Source: Auxenochlorella pyrenoidosa (Eukaryota > Chlorophyta > Trebouxiophyceae > Chlorellales > Chlorellaceae). From it: a stretch of 22,818 nucleotides of DNA. Below are positions 10,549 to 21,906 of this stretch, one piece after another; position 1 is the stretch's first letter; the number at the start of each line of letters is the position of its first letter. The position numbers were made by a program, and so were the translations under genes. The notes below the pieces were generated by a model. It worked only from the letters and a program-made list of their open reading frames with translations, was not told the DNA's origin and searched no databases. Location: assembly GCA_001430745.1 (NCBI GenBank), contig KQ481967.1, positions 556,729 through 579,546 of the forward strand, given 5' to 3'.

Positions 10549-13500
10549 GGGGGGGCAGCTTTCCTGCTCTGCTGGCGAGATTGGTTCCTTCGGACCAAGG
10601 CTTTCATGCGCTGCCTCCTCCATGCATGCACCGGGGGTCATGGCCTACACTGGCGCTTTGCTCGTCATCATGTTTTCAACTGCTGTTGCACAAACCCGCT
10701 AGCCTCAACCTTCTCCTCTCCTTGTGGGTGATTACCCCTCAGTTTTGTCTGAGCACATTTCTCATTGCGTCTCCTTCTCCACTCGTGGTCGTATGGCACC
10801 ACAATCTCTCGATTTTGTGTGGGTTTTCAAACATACAAAACATATGGAATGCGCACGCAGCGTTCCTCTTACCCTCTACCATCCTTCTCATCTCGAATCT
10901 GCCTCTTGCCCTTTTCAGCGTACCTTTCATGGCCATGCATGACCCATGGTCTGCCCTTCGAACACCTATCATCGCAAACCTGCCCCTTCACGAGTTCTCC
11001 GCTCCCTTTTTACATGTCTACATTGACACACTCTCTATACCCAGTTTCTTTGATCGCGTTTTGTTTCCAGCGTCCACGTTTCATGTACATTCTCTCCATC
11101 AAGGCGGTTGCCGCCGCAACCCGCTTGATTGCATGTTGTTGCAGCTGGCGGCCCTTGCGGGCCGCTCAGTTTCCATCAGCACTGGCTAGCCGTGCTCCTT
11201 AACTCCCCCTCCTCAATGTTGCTCTTGCACCCTTCCGCGCTATGACTGCGTGTCGTGCTCCTCTAGATCTACGTGCCTTCTTCTATCTTGCCGCCGTGGC
11301 TGCCAGTGTCGTTGCTGCCGCTTGCTTGGGTGTCAATGGTCCATGCATGTATACTTGCTTGTTTGGGTTGAATAGTCGTTTTCAACCTTCATGGCACTGG
11401 GGCTTCACCAAGCTGTTGCCGTTGGGTGGGCAGCTGCAGCGAAGTCAGCAAGCAGCTCACGAAGCAGCTGATCAGGCGGTCCTCTCTCTCTAGATCTAGA
11501 GACAGTCCGCGCAGCCTTGCACAACAGCTGCGGTCAGCGCGCAGACCTCGGCATTGAGGCAGCCAACATCTGCGGCTGTTTACCTCGCTAGCTGACTCGG
11601 TGCCATCCTGTGGCGCCGAGGTGCGAGGCATGCAGCTGGCAGCCAGGGCAGCCACAACTGGTGCAGCACTGGTCTGCCGCGTGCCCAGCCAGCTCTGCTG
11701 TTGCATGCCGCTGTGAATCGCAGGCTTCCACCACTGCACTCCCACGTCATCCCACTTCAGCCCGCACCCCCCACCCAACTACCCTAGTTGCCCCAACACA
11801 CGTGAGCAGCAACAGCCATCCCAGTCACAGCATACTAGTCGCAGCCCAACTGCATGCCTTGTGGATGAGCCTGCCAGATGCTGGCCATTACCTGGCTGAT
11901 TTGAAGCAGCAGAATGGCTACCTACACAAAGCCGAGTAAGGAAAACAAAACGTCAAGGGCGCTCATCATTCATTAGCGAACGGTTTCATGGGCGCATGCA
12001 CTTAAATTTGCTGCAGTCAAAACTTTAGAGTGGCTGCGGTTGGCTTCAAAAGTGAGAAGCTGGGTGATGGATGAGCGTCGGGTCAACAGGGCAGAAGGCT
12101 GGTTGAGAGGGTGGGCATAGCTTGAAGGCTTCGCTTTATCTATCAGATGCAAAAAAGGAGAGAGAAGGGCATGCTGGTGCATCAGAATGAGAACTTGGAG
12201 GTGCGAGAGGGAGCTGTGAGCGACCGGAGTGCAGTGCGGCCTCGGCTGCAGCAAGCAATAAAGCATGTCAATTTAAAATGTGACATATGTGTGGTTCAAA
12301 GACTAAAAGACTTGACAGGAACACTTGCATCGAGAATTGCAACAGGATAAATGTGGCGCCGTTGTGGGCAGCCGACTTGGGTACGTTTCGCAGCGCAGCG
12401 GCACGAAACGGCACATGCGTGGCACTGCATGCCAATTGCCTAGTTCTGGCTTGATACGCACTGCATGAGCGTCAGTCGCTGCTGCTGCAGGGCCGCAGTG
12501 TATGCTCGGTGGGCAGGGCCGGCAGTGGGCAGGCGGAACGCAGGGACAGCCAAGGGGAACGAGGTGAGGGAGCGGGTGGCAGCCGCAGCTGCGGTGCTCG
12601 AGGCAACGCCGCGTGCGCAATGACCTGGTGGATGCTTCTGCATGCTCCTATGCTGCTGAGAACCTGCAAGGGTTCAGGCCTGGCTGGGCACGTGAGAATC
12701 TTGCTCCAGGCAGTGCCGCAGCGGCACAAGCGGTGCGGCGGTCCCGACGGGCAGCTCCCCAAGCGGCCGCCCGGTGGCACCTGCATGGCCGCCGTGTGTT
12801 TTCCAGACCCGAGTCCATGGCAAGCTGGCGAGCATACGTTGAAGCCGCAATCAGACACTTGCCAGCGGGGCCGGCCCCTTTCGCCCTCGTGCTCACTGGA
12901 GTCGCTTTGCGGGGTGATGCAGCCAGTTGTGAGTGCTTGGGCGGTCAGTTGCTAAATGAGCATGTGCCTGTGCGTGAGAGTGGTTGGACGGACACCAAAG
13001 AGGACTTTGTCTCTCCTAGCAGCGCGGGCCGGGTTGAACGATCAAGAAGCTCACAGAAAGCAAGGAGCAGGCTGATCGGTTGCGTGCACGGCATACTCTG
13101 TTCACTTTTGCCAGCCCCTGCTGCGTGCGCCGCGCACTGAACTCTGAACTCCGATTTGAAGTTGAGCTTAGGGTATGAGCCACAAGACGAGCCTCCAGCT
13201 AATGAGATGTAAGAGGCACCGCATAGGAGGCAAGGTGGGACGTTTGCTGCGCTCCCTGCCGCCCTCGCTGGCCGGGACAAGGCAGACTGACGCGAGGACC
13301 GCCTGGCGCAGTGGCAAACCTTTCAAAATTGACGCGCCCCGAGGAGCTGTGGCAAGTCCCGGCCCTTCCAAGCCAGCCATCATCCGCTGAAGCGCTTGAT
13401 GTAATACCTGCACAGGCAAAGAAGAAGAGGAGGCGCAAGCTGAGCTGCCGCGCGGCTGCCGCGCAATGCCAGGAGCCACAACAGATGCAGCGCAAGGCTG

Positions 13501-13617
13501 TGCCAGGAGCCGCAATGGAGCCGGCCCGCAGGTGGCCGCTGTCCGCCCCTGCACGTGGCCAACCGTTGGGCAACCTTCCAAGGGCGCGACAGCAGCGCCC
13601 CGAGCGCCCCGGCCCCC
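10549..13617. other. gene-poor convergent region between the cysteine-rich gene and VPS52
   Basis: About 3.1 kb in which I recognise no gene. From about 10660 to 11110 composition drops (85 G+C of 180 in 10741-10920) and the plus strand is pyrimidine-leaning. An open frame of about 200 codons there has no ATG start and no family resemblance. A CTCTAGATCTAGAG palindrome lies near 11489, and an AT-rich stretch with AATAAAG lies near 12258. 12400-13617 is GC-rich again without coding signal. It should hold the 3' UTRs of both converging genes, but this is long for two UTRs, so a decayed mobile element or an unrecognised non-coding gene is possible. Confidence 0.5.
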
Positions 13618-16600
13618 TCACATGATGGAGGGGAGCGTGACGGCCTGCTGCACAACCGACAGGCCCGCCGGGCCCTGCCGCTTGACCAGCTCCAGGAAGC
13701 GGTTGTAGCAGAGCAGCAGCTGGGTGAAGGCGGCCTGCAGCACGGCGCGCCCCGTGGCGCTGCCGCCAAAGTCCTTTCCCACCTCCCTGCGCAGCAGTGG
13801 AAAGAGGCAGGGGGTTGTAGCGCATGCGGGCACGCACGACTGACAGGCACGAGGATGGCGAACGTTTGCCGGCAGACACCCCAGGCTTCACCGCTACGGC
13901 TCTGCAAGGGGGGTTGGCTGCAGCAGACAAAAAATGTGCCACCGACAGCCCGCCCGCCCTGCTGCCCTCGCCTGTGTATCGCCTCCACCATGTGCTGCCA
14001 CTTTTGCGAGAAGTCGGCAGCCACGGGCGCCGCCTCGGGCGGGCTGAACCCCGGGACCGGCTGCCCCTCGGGCACGCCCTGCGCCGCCGCCTCCCCTCGT
14101 TTGACAAACGACACCTGGAGAGAGGCGAGGGGTGGTGCGGCCAGGCGCTCAGCCTGCGGCCATGGGCCACAGCAGGGCCGCAGATGCCCCGAGGTGGGGG
14201 AGGGCCTGGCCCGCTCGAGGCGGCGCAACACCAGGGGCCCCCCTGCCTGGCCCGACTCCTCCCGCTCTGCCCGCCCGCCTGCCCCCCCTCCGCCCGCCCC
14301 CCCCCCCCCCCCTCGCCTGTTGGACGAGCCGGCCCGTATTGGGCCGAGTTGGCCAGCGGCACAGAGGGCCAGGAGCCACTCACCAGGGCGGGGGCCACGC
14401 GGTTCAGTTGGTCGTCGCAGTAGAGTGTGGTGCACCGCGCCAGCGAGTCCTCAAACTCCTTGAGCAGCGCCAGCCCTTCATGGGTGGGGTGTTGGGGTTC
14501 GGGGATTTTGAAGGCTGGGTGGGTGGGTAGGTGGGTGGGGCCTGGGCGTTGGGGGTCAAAGCGAAGCTCTGGTGCAGGGGTCGGGGGCTGGGTGGTGGTG
14601 GGGCGGGTGCACGTTTCCAATCAGCATGTCTCGAGCAGCATGCCTTGTGCCGCGGCAGCAGAGCCTGCTGCATAAGGCTACGGTTGCAGGCTTGGGTCAC
14701 AGCGTGGCATTGGCCTGCTGCAGCAGCGCCGGCCCATGCTCACACCAGCACCAGGGCCTTGCAGCAGGGGGCGTGATTGCCACGTGCAACCACCTGGGCT
14801 GATCCTGCACTGGCCCGCTAGCACCTCGTCGGCGCAAGGGGCGATCAGAGATGGATCCATAACCAAGCGGGTGTGGCAGCAGGCATGGATGCAGCGCGAG
14901 TGTCGCACTTGCCCTGCTGCTGCTCACCCGCATTGCCCAGCCCACTGGTGGTCTCGCTGCCAGTGCTCAGCGTGCCCGGCGTGGCGGGCAGCCCGCGAGC
15001 ATGCGCCTCCTGCATGAGCGGATAACATGCATGAGGGTGCCCGTCTGCAGATGGCTGTATGATTGTGGCAGCAGGAGCCAGTAAGATGCGAAAACGCCAT
15101 CACCAACAGGGGCACTTGCGAGCTTGCGAGCAGATAAGACCGCAGGGACACAGATCAGGGGTCGGATCAGCACTCGGCAAAGCGAAAGCTGCCGAGATAA
15201 GGGGCCGGCGCATGCTGGGGCTCGCCTTGAGCGTGGCCGCCACAAAGGAGAAGTTGATGATGAGGAAGACGGTGCCGCGCCCCTTCTGGCTGTACTGCCT
15301 GCTCAGGTGGATCAGCAGGTTCATCACTGCAGAGGGGACAGAGAGCGAGCGGTTTGATCAGTGGGCGGCGCACCGGGCTGTCAAGCTGCACTGCGGACCC
15401 AAGGCCAGGTGGGCAGCAGATGGCTGCAGGAGGCCAAGGCCGCCGAGCGGAGGGGGTGCTGACAGCGCCAGGGGGGGATCACGGTGGAACACAGCGCAGC
15501 AGCTGCTGTGGCGGATCCCTTTGGGGTGCTGTGCTGAAGCCCGGCAGCTGCTTCAGCACAGCACCCCAAAGGGATCCGCCAGCGTCCCTCTGCCGCCGGC
15601 CTGTCGTCACACGCAGCAGAAGCGGGGCGGTGCGGCCCACCCGCGTATCGCAGGCGGTCTATGTTTGTGTCCAGCGGTCCGTCCAGGAAGTCGGCATGCA
15701 GCAGGAGCACCGAGGCGGTGAGGTGCGCGTACCGCTCTGCGCAGGGGTGAGGCGGCGGGCGCGGGGGCGGCTGAGGACCTTGAGAAACCTTCGAGGGAGG
15801 GCCTTCTAGGGAGGCGCCTAATCTTCTGCTTCAGAAAGGAGGCCCAGGCTCCCTTCAGACTCTGCAGGCAGGGCTCGCAGCTTAGCTGCGCAAAGCCTGC
15901 GACAGAACAGTGCAGCTGAGCATGCGGGTGAGCTAGGCCGCGCGGCCTGCCCCCGGGGGAGCGCCCTCATGCTTGCCACAACATCGACGGGTGAGCCGAG
16001 ATGAGCACACTGCCAGCCCTTGTCCGCGAGGATGCGCCGAAGCTGGCCCATGCTTGCACAAACCATGCACAATGTCGCCAGCATCACGAACAAGTGAGCA
16101 GAAAGGGCGGGGCCCCGCCCCTTGCCTGCCAGGATGTGCAGGCGCGGCTGCTGGTCCACGCTGGCCTGCGTGGGGTGCAGCGCCTTGATGCTGCTCAGCT
16201 GCAGGTCAAACAGGGCCTGCACGGCAGAGGGCGATGGGCGGGGCTTGTGGGCATGCGGTCAGCAGAGTGGGCTTGCGAGCGCGCTTCAAGGATCCCAAGG
16301 CACCTGAACGCCCGGCAGGCCAGCCCCTTGCTGGGGAGCAGCAGGCCCGGCACCCGCCTTGAGCCGCGGCCAGAGCAGCAGGTTGACCCGGTCAAAGTAG
16401 CCGTCCAGCGCGGGGTTGCGCTTGCGCGACATGGCCAGCGTGTTCTCCCGGTTGATGCGGATCATGAGCATGATGGCCAGCGGGTCGTACAGCTCCTGCA
16501 GGGCTTGGCAGCGTCGCAGGCAGGCTCAGGGGCTGGGAGAGCTCCTCCGCTTCTCGGGAGTCCTACACCCCCTGCAAACAGCAGCACGACCGGCTTCCAG

Positions 16601-19600
16601 AAGGCTGCACGTGCCAGCACACGCTCCGCTGGCCTGCAGCTTGTGGATTCACTTTCCACCCTGGAGCTGCCGCAAGCAGCAAGCGCGGGCAGCCCGGCGC
16701 CTGCCTGCAGCATCGCCGACAGCGAGGTCTCCACAAAGCCCAGGATGGGGGCAAACAGGTCCCTGCGGGTGACAGGCAGCAAGGAGGTGGATGCGGCGCC
16801 GGGCTGGCACACTCCGGCAGCAGCACACCTCATGCTGCACCACGCCAGCGCCGTGGCGCCGCAGACAGCCATGCGTCCAGAGCACGCCAGCCGTTCAAGC
16901 TCCTGACCCCGCAAGCTCCTGCGCCGCTGCCTCGGGCAGGCACCTGCCCTGTGCCTCGCCCCCTCCTGGGCACCTGTATGCGCTCTCCTCCCCCCACATC
17001 TCCAGGCAGAACAGGTACTCGTGCGCCGCCGTGTCCATGAGCAGGCGGTGCAGCGAGCGGAAGAGCACCTGCAGGCAGGCCGGGCCAGGGCGGGACCACG
17101 GGTGGGCAGCCCCGCACCCGCAAGTCCAGCTCCCTGCATCGAGGCCCCAGGCAGTGCTGGCCCCCAGGCAAGGGCCGCCGCTCAGCCATCCCAAGAGGCT
17201 GCCAGCCGCTCCACACTTGGAACGTCCAAGCAGAATGCGACTCCCTCTGCAGTCGCCTTGTTCTTCGGCCGTCCAGCTGTGACCATGCAACGCCTCATCC
17301 TGCCCAACCAGCCCAGTACAGTGCACACACAGCAGCCGCCCAGCCCACCTCCCAGGGAAACTTCTTGTGCTCGCTTTCCGCCACGTGCAGCACCACCGGT
17401 GGCGCCTCCAGCTGCGCCAGCACCCCGGCCCGGTCCTTAAGGGCGTACACCTCTGCCCGGCTGGCGCCGCCCGCCGCGGGCTGGCGCTGGAAGAGCGCCC
17501 CGAGCGACATGCCGGAGGAGGCGGCCTCCGGCGCGCCCAGCAGGTCATTGGCAGACACCACCACCTCCTGCTCCACGGGGCAAGCAGCAAGGAGAAGGGG
17601 GGTTTTGGCAGGGGAATGGGTAGAAGGCTAGAGCAGGGTGCCGGGAACGACAGCTGGCAGCTGTACATGTGGTGGCTGTGCAGCCATACCAGTCCAGGGC
17701 AAATGATGCCGTGACCTGACAAAGACTACACTCACAAATTACAAAACTGTAGATATGCAGCATCTTGACGGGCCTGCCTAGAGAGCAAGGGGTTCTGCCG
17801 GGCTTCTCCGCTGCCGTGCCTCACCTCAAGCCGCTCCATGGCCGCCCAGTAGCTGCGGAACAGGTCCAGCATCTTGGCGCCCACTTTCTCCACATAGGCT
17901 CCACGCACCTGCGGGCCGGCCCAGCCAGCAGGCATATGCGGGCGCGGTGCAGCATGACTCAAGGCATCCAAGGCAAGGCTGAAGACCGCGCGGCGCATGC
18001 GGCACCCGCTCAGGCAGCGCTGCTGGCGGCGCGCTGCGAGCGCCGGCAAGGCGTGGCCTGCGCATGTGCCACCGCGTGGCCACCCACCTCTGAGTAGATG
18101 TCGGGCGCATGCTGCCTGAGGAAGCCGGCCAGGTACTTGTACTTCAGCAGCACATTCTGCTTGATCTGCGCACGCGAGGGAAGGGGCAGCCAGGCGTCAG
18201 GGAACACTGTTGGAAGGGTGTCCGGGCGACAACACCTCAGACGAGCAGCGGGCCCCCACGGCTTGAGCGCTCAACACGCACGAAAGTAGGGTCGTGCAGG
18301 GCTGGGCATACACTAAATTGTCCGGCTGTGATGCAGTCAGGCACAAGGGACGCGTCCCGCATGCAGGGCTGGCACTGGGCGTGTGCGTGGCACAGGCGCA
18401 GCCTTGTGGGCACGCCAAGCGGAGAGGCGGCCGCCGTGTTGTGCGCCCCCCCATTCCCTAGACCACCACCAGGCCTGCTTGCCTGCAGGTTGGTCTTGGG
18501 CTTGCGCATGTCGTAGATGCGGTCCATGAGGAAGTCGCGGGAGCGGGCCACCCCCTTGACCTTGAGCCGCTCCAGCTCGGGGGCCACGTCGCTGCAGGGG
18601 CGGGCCAGCCAAACATGGAGCTCGCGTCCCATTGCTGAACAGCAGAGCTGAGAGCTGCCAGGGGCTCGTCAGGTATGCCACCTGGCCGCACGCTGCAACA
18701 GGTGCAGGCGCTGCTGGCGACCGTCGGTTGTCCAGGCCCTCGCCCGCTCAGGCGCAGCAGAAGCGGCCTGCTGTGCGCCAGCTGGGCGCAGGCGAGGTGC
18801 GCACCGGAAGGCCGCGCTGAAGCGCGCCGTGTCGTCCCCGGCGACGTACTCCAGCTTGGCAGCCAGTGCCTGCAGGTGCTCCACAAACGCCTCGCCCATC
18901 TCGCCCTGCTCCACAGCGGGCAGTGCACGAGGCGGCACCGCGTTGGCACAGCACACAGGCAGCGAGCAAACACACGATGCTCGCCGCTCAGCTGGCTGCG
19001 CAAAGCAGAACAGAACTGCCTAGACTTGGCAGGGAGTCGAATTTCGTGACGCTGCCTGCAGTTCTTATGTGCAGAGCCACAGCAAAACGGATGCAGTGCC
19101 ACCGAACAGCCCCCCGGCACCCTCCAGCAGCCTGCCTGGACAATGCCAAAGATGAGCTGCGGCGGGATGGACACATGCTCGATGAAAGTCTCCAGCCGCT
19201 CCTGCAACTTGGGCACCGGAGGATGTATGAGCAGGGCCAGCTGTGCCATGCCAGTGCCACCAGCAACGCCAACAGCAGGTCTGGCGGGGTGCTGGCGCTC
19301 TGGGCACAGGAGACCAAGCAGGCTGGCTGAAGAAGCAGCGGATGGCACTGCAGGGAGCAGCAGAGCGCCTGATGAGCCTCCATCCCACCGGCTCGCCCCC
19401 TGCAAGGCTCCCTGCGACTGAAGAAGTGAAGAACCGAGGCAACCAGATGGCGCGCCGACCTGCACGGTGCGCCGGTTCTTGAGGCGCACGCCCATGGAGC
19501 TGGACTGCTCCTGCAGCGCCCGGATCTCGCTGCTGATGTTGCCCAGGTCGGACTGGAAGCGCCCCAGCATGCCCTCCATCTGCACCAGGATGTCGTCGCA

Positions 19601-20351
19601 GTCCTTGATCTGCGGGTAGAGCAGGGGGGGTCGGGGGTGTGGGGGGTGAGCAACCCAGGAAAGGCGCCTTGAGGGACGCTCGCCTGCCCTCCGCTGAAGA
19701 CGGCCATGAGAGATTGCACAGCGGCAACGGCCAGCGCCTGTCAGCCTAGCCTCCCCCTTCCTCCAAGGGCTGCTGATTCCGGCCTTTCCAGCCCCCAGCC
19801 AGCAGATAAGGCGTGATCAGCACGGCAGGGATGGACAGGAGCAGGCAAGCGGCTGCAGCTCTTCACCTGCGCATGCAGTGCTGCCAGCGAGTCGCTCTGC
19901 GCAATGTAGTCGTGTATTGAGGCGTCCTCTGCCGCGCGCAGCTGGGCTTCGTAGCGCCGGCCATACTCCCGAGGGTCAACGCCTGCAGAGCCGGTGGACA
20001 GATACCATACCTCTGAATCGGTCAACGGGTGGCAGTGCTGTTAGATGGCCGGCCTCTCCCGGTGCCCTGCCCTCTGCCCTGCCAGTGGCGAGCACACCCT
20101 GCACCCCGCTGGCAGCACCCACCCTGGTCGAGGATGGCGCGCAGCACCTCCGAGTCCCCAAAAGCCTCCAGCTCCTTCTCTATGCCAGCCAGTGACAGCT
20201 GCTCGGTGGTCAGGTCCAGAGCACCCAGGTCAAGGTTGCCGCCGGCTGCTGCTGCGGCCTCTAGCTCCTCCGAGGTGCCCAGCCGCAGCTCCGAGCCAGC
20301 AGAGGCGCCGCTCACAGGCCCAGCTGTCGCCCCAGCCACGGCGGCTGCCAT
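13618..20351 (-). CDS. VPS52: vacuolar protein sorting-associated protein 52 (GARP/EARP tethering-complex subunit)
   Basis: VPS52 is a subunit of the GARP and EARP complexes, which tether endosome-derived vesicles at the trans-Golgi or recycling endosome. Predicted exons, in transcript order: 20351-20123, 19982-19867, 19609-19466, 19207-19136, 18905-18805, 18591-18483, 18165-18088, 17908-17825, 17567-17349, 17068-16974, 16762-16705, 16495-16358, 16216-16126, 15736-15641, 15326-15226, 15009-14928, 14475-14384, 14114-13972, 13786-13618. They join in frame to 738 residues, close to the roughly 700-725 of plant and animal VPS52. Family landmarks: DYIAQSDSLAALHAQ and the coiled-coil start near residues 95-160; MRKPKTNLQIKQNVLLKYKY near 250-270; VLFRSLHRLLMDTAAHEYLF near 385; LAIMLMIRINRENTLAMSRK near 443; ERYAHLTASVLLLHADFLDG near 512; and LQAAFTQLLLCYNRFLELVK near the C-terminus. 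Seven of the 18 introns appear to start with GC. The donor of exon 3 could instead be at 19460 (two more residues). The acceptors of exons 4 and 17 are poor in pyrimidines but fix the alignment. Confidence 0.92.
14297..14312. repeat. C16 homopolymer in a VPS52 intron
   Basis: Sixteen C on the plus strand (G on the transcript) within intron 14115-14383, surrounded by more C-rich sequence from about 14275. Its length may be unreliable in assembly. Confidence 0.85.
15509..15581. repeat. perfect 32-bp inverted repeat with 9-base loop
   Basis: The left arm 15509-15540 (starting TGGCGGATCCCTTTGGGG) is the exact reverse complement of the right arm 15550-15581. The loop 15541-15549 is CCGGCAGCT. It lies wholly inside VPS52 intron 15327-15640, so the pre-mRNA could fold into a long perfect hairpin. 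Flanks show no obvious target-site duplication. Possible origins are a fold-back element, a structured intronic RNA, or a snap-back assembly or sequencing artefact. Confidence 0.97.
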
Positions 20352-21786
20352 GATGGAGGGCCTGCAGGTGGATGAGCCAAAACGTGCCGGTGAGAAGTGC
20401 AGGCAGGCTTGCGGGCAGCACCTGGCGGCAACGGAGCAAGGCGGCGGTGCAAAGGCGACAGCGGCCGCCGTGCGGCCCCCCCCGTGGCCATGTCCAGGCC
20501 TTTATAACCTCACCAAAGCTAAGCACGGCCGCAAGCGCGGCCTCTCAGGAGCGGGAGGCAGCGAGAGTTTCCTGTGCGCCGTGATGATCGGGTGCCGCTT
20601 TTGGCGTGCCTGTATCGCATAGATTGCCTTTGGCAGGTGAAGGACCGCTCCGATCGCAAGACAAGCAGCTCCTGCTTCTCAGCTTCTGCTTCCAGTTGAC
20701 TGGCGACTGCAGGCTAGCAGAGAGGTGCGGGAAAAATGGGAGGACGTGCCGATCAATGCCGGGACCTCAAGGCTCGTGTCGCACATGTGTCCACCGCGCT
20801 GCCGCCCACGCTGCCCCAAGTACACGAGCGGGCGCTCGTATCAACGGCAGAGTGCCAACTGCAGAATGCCAGCTTATGCGAGGAAGCTAACTGGCAGTCT
20901 TTATTGAGCAATCATGTATGATTATTATCGACAGGTTTCATGTACTTTGCTGTAATGGCACTATGAGCAGTGGGCATTGCAGGCATTTGACATTCTCACG
21001 TCTGCCTGGCTTGCTGCAACAACCCTGTGCCAGTGGTCTTTGTGGCTAAACAGGCAGGTCCAAAAAGGGTGAATCGGTGCACACCTGGGTGACATCGGGA
21101 TGCCCATGCAGGCCGGCAGGACCATGCTCCCCACCTTTACAGCGTTGCTCCCTTGGGCAGTGCAGATGCTGCAGGCGGCACAGCAATGCCCAGGCCAGCT
21201 CTGTCCTGCACCGCCATCAGCAAAGAATCTTGCCTCTGTTGCATGGTAGCCGGGCTCTCCGCGGGCCTGCTATCAGCCAGGGGAGGAGGCAGCAAGGCTG
21301 CTCTTGCACCGTGGTGGACAGGAGGCGTGCAGCTGACGCAATGCCCCTGCTGCCAGTGCCACACCGCGGCGGCAAGATCCGGCCAGCTCCATAGCAATCA
21401 TAATCCTGGCAGACGCCTCTGTATGCATGTGCTTCCTTCGGCCCTTGTGCACAGCTTCCCGTTGCGGCCGGGCTGCAGTGAGCCACACTGTGCTGCAGCC
21501 GCGGCCGGATGCAACGCCTCCCTGACCGTGACACATAATAATCATCTACATGAGATCTTGGAGCTGTGCTGCATGCCAACACGGGAAATGATGAGAGTGG
21601 CATGGAGGCGCGCCTCCGGCCTCTGGATACCCCATGCCAAGGCATGCGACGAGCACACCGATGACGAAGTCAACCGTCTGAATTCTACATACAGAGCGCG
21701 CATCGGGCAAAAGGGACAGCAGCCTCACTGCCGTTCGTGGCTTCCCCTGCGCTCAGTGGGCCGAGAGCTGTTGCGGGCGGCTTCAC
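20352..21786. other. divergent intergenic region between VPS52 and the proline-rich gene
   Basis: VPS52 (minus) and the proline-rich gene (plus) point away from each other, so both promoters should lie here. A TATAAA-like site for VPS52 is at 20501-20506. An acceptor-like CCACCTGCAG ends at 20362 on the minus strand, ten bases before the VPS52 ATG, and hints at a 5' UTR intron. Around 20895-20960 there is an AT-rich stretch with the palindromic AATCATGTATGATT and a TGTAA motif, the usual green-algal polyadenylation hexamer core. That could mark the end of a small unrecognised plus-strand transcript. No protein-coding gene is supported. Confidence 0.5.
20501..20506 (-). promoter_or_regulatory. 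possible TATA box of VPS52
   Basis: On the minus strand the sequence reads GGTTATAAAGGCC, about 150 bases before the VPS52 ATG. The match to TATAAA is exact and stands out in GC-rich sequence. The distance allows a short 5' UTR. A GTGAGG donor-like site next to it (around 20514 downward) makes an intronic placement an alternative. Confidence 0.35.
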
Positions 21787-21804
21787 ATGGAACTCCCGGG
21801 CTGA
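21787..21804 (+). other. possible upstream ORF in the 5' leader of the proline-rich gene
   Basis: ATG at 21787 opens five codons (MELPG) and a TGA at 21802-21804, before the donor at 21815. If transcription starts upstream, this would be the first AUG of the leader and could damp translation. Transcript start is unknown. Confidence 0.3.
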
Positions 21805-21814
21805 GGAAAACCAG

Positions 21815-21896
21815 GTAAGCAGCGCTCGGCGGACAGCCCCATCGAGGCGGCGCTTTGGGGTCGGAGACTGAGCTTCGCTATCGCTGCGCTTTGCAG
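21815..21896 (+). other. predicted leader intron of the proline-rich gene
   Basis: A strong donor AACCAG|GTAAGC at 21815 and an acceptor TTTGCAG ending at 21896 frame an 82-base intron that ends ten bases before the ATG at 21907. Joining the flanks leaves the frame above the ATG open back to about 21153, so an N-terminal extension cannot be excluded. The signal peptide starting at 21907 makes the short form far more likely. Confidence 0.55.
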
Positions 21897-21906
21897 GCTG
21901 TCTGGC

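Noticed and set aside
10581..11189. 202-codon plus-strand open frame with hydrophobic stretches
   Set aside because: It lacks an ATG start, has no recognisable family motif, and lies in the low-GC island. It is kept only as possible extra 3' exon material.
13199..14620. 473-codon minus-strand open frame
   Set aside because: It runs through VPS52 exons 17-19 and their introns. Only the exon parts match VPS52, and the rest is low-complexity GC-rich sequence left open by scarcity of stop codons.
19460..19466. Alternative VPS52 exon 3 donor at 19460 (CAG|GTCGGC)
   Set aside because: It keeps the frame but adds two residues relative to plant and animal VPS52. The donor after ACC at 19466 gives a gap-free alignment. 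Both remain possible.
21153..21818. 221-codon open frame upstream of the proline-rich gene
   Set aside because: It does not begin with ATG and has no recognisable motif. It would join in frame to the signal-peptide exon, but it would bury a good signal peptide in the interior of the protein.
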